Below, piece by piece: positions 61,950 to 64,000 of a DNA stretch of 64,000 nt (position 1 is its first letter; each line of letters opens with the position of its first letter). The notes beneath the pieces were generated by a model. It had not been told where the DNA came from. It did not search any database and saw only the letters and a list, made by a program, of their open reading frames with translations. Position numbers and translations under genes: made by a program. Location of the stretch: the NCBI GenBank assembly GCA_965223165.1, contig CBDCVQ010000003.1, forward strand, positions 124,001-188,000, given 5' to 3'. Origin of the DNA: JABDMH01 sp965223165 (lineage in GTDB: Bacteria; Bacteroidota; Bacteroidia; Chitinophagales; Saprospiraceae).

Positions 61950-63086
61950 ATGAGAACATTCGACGTCTATCCACTCTACGACATTGAGATTGCTTCCGGC
62001 GCCGGAGCTTGGGTCACGGACGCCAAGGGTCGCCGATACCTGGATTTCTACGGAGGCCACGCGGTGATTTCGATTGGGCACTCGCATCCCACTTATCAGC
62101 AGATGGTGCGTGAACAGCTGGGCAGATTGGGCTTCTATTCCAACTCGGTCCTCAATCCACTGCAAGACCAGTTGGCCACGCAGTTGGGCCGACTTTCGGG
62201 TTTGGATGACTACCAGCTCTTCCTGGTCAACTCGGGTGCAGAGGCCAACGAGAACGCACTTAAATTGGCCTCCTTTGCGACGGGAAAATCTAAGGTGATC
62301 TCTTTTGCCAAGGGCTTTCATGGCCGGACCTCCGCCGCGGTCAACGTCACGGACAACGAGCGCATCATCGCTCCCATCAACCGGGGGTTTGAAAATATCA
62401 AGCTACCGCTCAACGATCGCCACGCCTTTGACGAAGCGGTCCGGGAGGAGGGAGTCGCCGCTGTCATCGTAGAGGGGATACAAGGAGTCGCGGGCGTCTA
62501 CCCAGCCGACCCGGCGTTCCTGCAACACCTCCGGGACAAGACACGCGAGCACGGAGTCTTACTCATCTTGGACGAGATCCAATCCGGGTATGGTCGATCC
62601 GGTGATTTCCATGCCTTCCAGGCAGCGGGGGCACTGGCACCCGATCTTATCACGATGGCAAAGGGCATGGGCAATGGTTTTCCCATCGGTGGTGTTTTGA
62701 TCCATCCCTCGATCCAACCGAGCTATGGGATGCTGGGGACCACGTTTGGGGGCAATCACCTGGCCTGTGCCGCTGGACTGGCCGTACTTACGGTGATGGA
62801 AGAAGAAGACCTACTAACCAATGCTCGCCAGCAGGGAAAGACACTCCAATCCGGCCTCGCAGACCTGCCCCATGTGCGGGAGATTAGGGGGCGAGGTCTG
62901 ATGATCGGCCTTGAGTTGGATCAACCGGTGAAAAATCTGAGAAAACAGCTCCTGTTTGACCATGGACTATTTGTGGGCAGCGCGGCACAGCCCAATACCC
63001 TGCGACTGCTTCCACCCCTCAACGTTACCCCCTCGGAGGTAGCGCAATGTCTGGACACCCTTGACTCCGTCCTCCGATCTCTCTAA
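61950..63086 (+). CDS. argD: N-acylornithine aminotransferase
   Basis: A 378-residue class III PLP aminotransferase that makes N-acylornithine from the semialdehyde. Family features: WVTDAKGRRYLDFYGGHAVISIGHSHP, NSGAEANENALKLA, FHGRTSAAVNVTD, LLILDEIQSGYGRSG and the Schiff-base Lys in LITMAKGMGNGFPIGG. It follows argC after about 20 bases. Like other Bacteroidota enzymes it might act on either acetyl or succinyl intermediates; the carbamoyltransferase downstream bears on this. Confidence 0.93.
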   Translation: MRTFDVYPLYDIEIASGAGAWVTDAKGRRYLDFYGGHAVISIGHSHPTYQQMVREQLGRLGFYSNSVLNPLQDQLATQLGRLSGLDDYQLFLVNSGAEANENALKLASFATGKSKVISFAKGFHGRTSAAVNVTDNERIIAPINRGFENIKLPLNDRHAFDEAVREEGVAAVIVEGIQGVAGVYPADPAFLQHLRDKTREHGVLLILDEIQSGYGRSGDFHAFQAAGALAPDLITMAKGMGNGFPIGGVLIHPSIQPSYGMLGTTFGGNHLACAAGLAVLTVMEEEDLLTNARQQGKTLQSGLADLPHVREIRGRGLMIGLELDQPVKNLRKQLLFDHGLFVGSAAQPNTLRLLPPLNVTPSEVAQCLDTLDSVLRSL

Positions 63087-63101
63087 TCTGAAATCTTAGC
63101 C

Positions 63102-64000
63102 ATGCAGCATTTTCGCAGTGTAGACGACGTATCCTCTCCTACCCAACTGGTCGAGCAAGTGCTACGCCTCAAGCAACAACTGGGCCCGGAGCTCAAAGAA
63201 ATTAGTGCAAGCCGGGTCCTCGCCTTGCTCTTCTTTAATCCAAGTCTGCGCACCCGGCTCAGCAGCCAACGGGCAGCTCAGATACTCGGCCTTGAATCGA
63301 TGACATTGGACCTGGCCTCCAGCTGGCCGATCGAAATGATGGAGGGCCAAGTAATGGATGCGGACAAGAGTGAGCACATTAAGGAGGCCGCACCCGTGAT
63401 CAGCCAGTACTGTGATCTGCTCGGTATTAGAAGCTTTCCCAAGCTAAAGGACAGAGCAGAAGACTACGCGGAGCCCGTGCTCGGTGCCTTTACCCAATAC
63501 GGACGTGTCCCCGTGATCAATCTGGAGTCGGCCACTCGACATCCGTTGCAGGGTTTGGCCGACATGGCTACCATCGCAGAGCATCGTCCGGGTCAGAAAG
63601 CTCGCGTAGTGCTAAGCTGGGCACCTCATCCAAAGGCGCTGCCACAATCCGTGGCCAATTCTTTCGCTGCCTGGACACGGGCCATGGGACATGAGCTCAC
63701 GATCACCCATCCCAGGGGATACGAGCTGGACCCTGCGATCACCGGAGATGCCCGCATCGAATATGACCCAGCTAAGGCCTATGAAGGGGCCGACTTTGTC
63801 TACGCCAAGAACTGGTCGTCCTACAAGGAATACGGTCAGATTGTGTCTCAAGACCGACAATGGACCGTGGACACGGATAAAATGTCCAAAACCAATGGAG
63901 GCTATTTCATGCATTGTTTACCGGTGAGAAGAAATGTCGTGGTGTCCGATGCCGTGCTGGATAGCGCACACTCTTTGGTCATCCAGCAGGCAAACAACAG
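63102..64000 (+). CDS. argF': N-acylornithine carbamoyltransferase, 3' end outside the window
   Basis: The frame starts at 63102, fifteen bases after argD, and runs uninterrupted off the right edge. It contains FFNPSLRTRLSSQRAAQILG, the carbamoyl-phosphate loop, then MDADKSEHIKEAAPVISQY, RSFPKL, SATRHPLQGLADM, SWAPHPKALPQSVANSFA, THPRGYELDP, VYAKNWSSYKEYG and FMHCLPVRRNVVVSDAV. These match the acetyl/succinyl-ornithine transcarbamylases of Xanthomonas and Bacteroides rather than ordinary OTCase. At the position that is Glu in Xanthomonas AOTCase (E92) and Pro in B. fragilis SOTCase (P90) this protein has Ser (DKSEH), so acyl preference is open. Confidence 0.92.
   Translation, partial: MQHFRSVDDVSSPTQLVEQVLRLKQQLGPELKEISASRVLALLFFNPSLRTRLSSQRAAQILGLESMTLDLASSWPIEMMEGQVMDADKSEHIKEAAPVISQYCDLLGIRSFPKLKDRAEDYAEPVLGAFTQYGRVPVINLESATRHPLQGLADMATIAEHRPGQKARVVLSWAPHPKALPQSVANSFAAWTRAMGHELTITHPRGYELDPAITGDARIEYDPAKAYEGADFVYAKNWSSYKEYGQIVSQDRQWTVDTDKMSKTNGGYFMHCLPVRRNVVVSDAVLDSAHSLVIQQANN

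Overview
The window reads as a chromosomal stretch from a member of the Bacteroidota, most likely the Saprospiria. The pointers are a very large secreted protein with a C-terminal type IX secretion sorting domain, a Bacteroidota-style arginine cluster ending in an N-acylornithine carbamoyltransferase, a SusC-plug-like lipoprotein, a helix-turn-helix PAS regulator of Bacteroidota type, and Planctomycetes-like surface cytochrome modules that saprospirial genomes also carry. Assignment is from protein families only. No rRNA, tRNA or CRISPR was seen.

Layout. 1-1338 is the 3' part of an atypical pyruvate kinase. 1530-15606 holds two convergent copies of a DUF1501 plus PSCyt1/PSCyt2/PSD1 cytochrome module: one on + (with a DUF6797 cytochrome/propeller protein) and one on - (next to a ThuA-like lipoprotein). 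The + copy is split by a 1.8-kb insertion: a four-helix-bundle (S23/IVS family) gene followed by an array of short GTCCACCGT-type repeats and six copies of a 201-bp macro-unit. The array is fused in frame to the cytochrome gene and has overrun its start. 17131-28196 carries mostly single genes: SDR oxidoreductase, secreted small protein, phosphotriesterase, a degenerate Y1-transposase-like gene, polysaccharide deacetylase, sortilin-like propeller, orphan plug lipoprotein, MetR-like regulator, cupin, and a purine permease with an in-frame stop. 28305-32097 has a TPR protein and a PVC-type heme protein. 32097-33527 is a MITE directly abutting an IS630-type insertion sequence. 33555-43507 has assorted metabolic genes (DHFR-like, PLP decarboxylase, FGE-fold protein, DUF6624 lipoprotein, photolyase, Gfo/Idh/MocA oxidoreductase, six-hairpin lipoprotein). 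43579-49491 is a compact minus-strand operon: TolC-like factor, HlyD-like adaptor, TackOD1/degenerate-GGDEF regulator and processive GT2 glycosyltransferase, which looks like a polysaccharide synthesis and export system. 49939-55719 is the giant DUF11/T9SS protein, with a very AT-rich divergent promoter region shared with a four-PAS regulator. 59191-64000 is the arginine operon (GNAT, argG, argC, argD, argF').

Most striking: the four-helix-bundle/tandem-repeat element and its in-frame fusion, the TackOD1-linked glycosyltransferase/secretion operon with an outer-membrane factor carrying an extra C-terminal domain, a dispersed repeat family whose termini match the IS630 element, a Y1-transposase-like gene whose HUH motif is gone, and a Ser at the residue that sets acyl specificity in the ornithine carbamoyltransferase. 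Three genes (argG, argC, permease) carry single-base disruptions that may be real decay or sequence errors.
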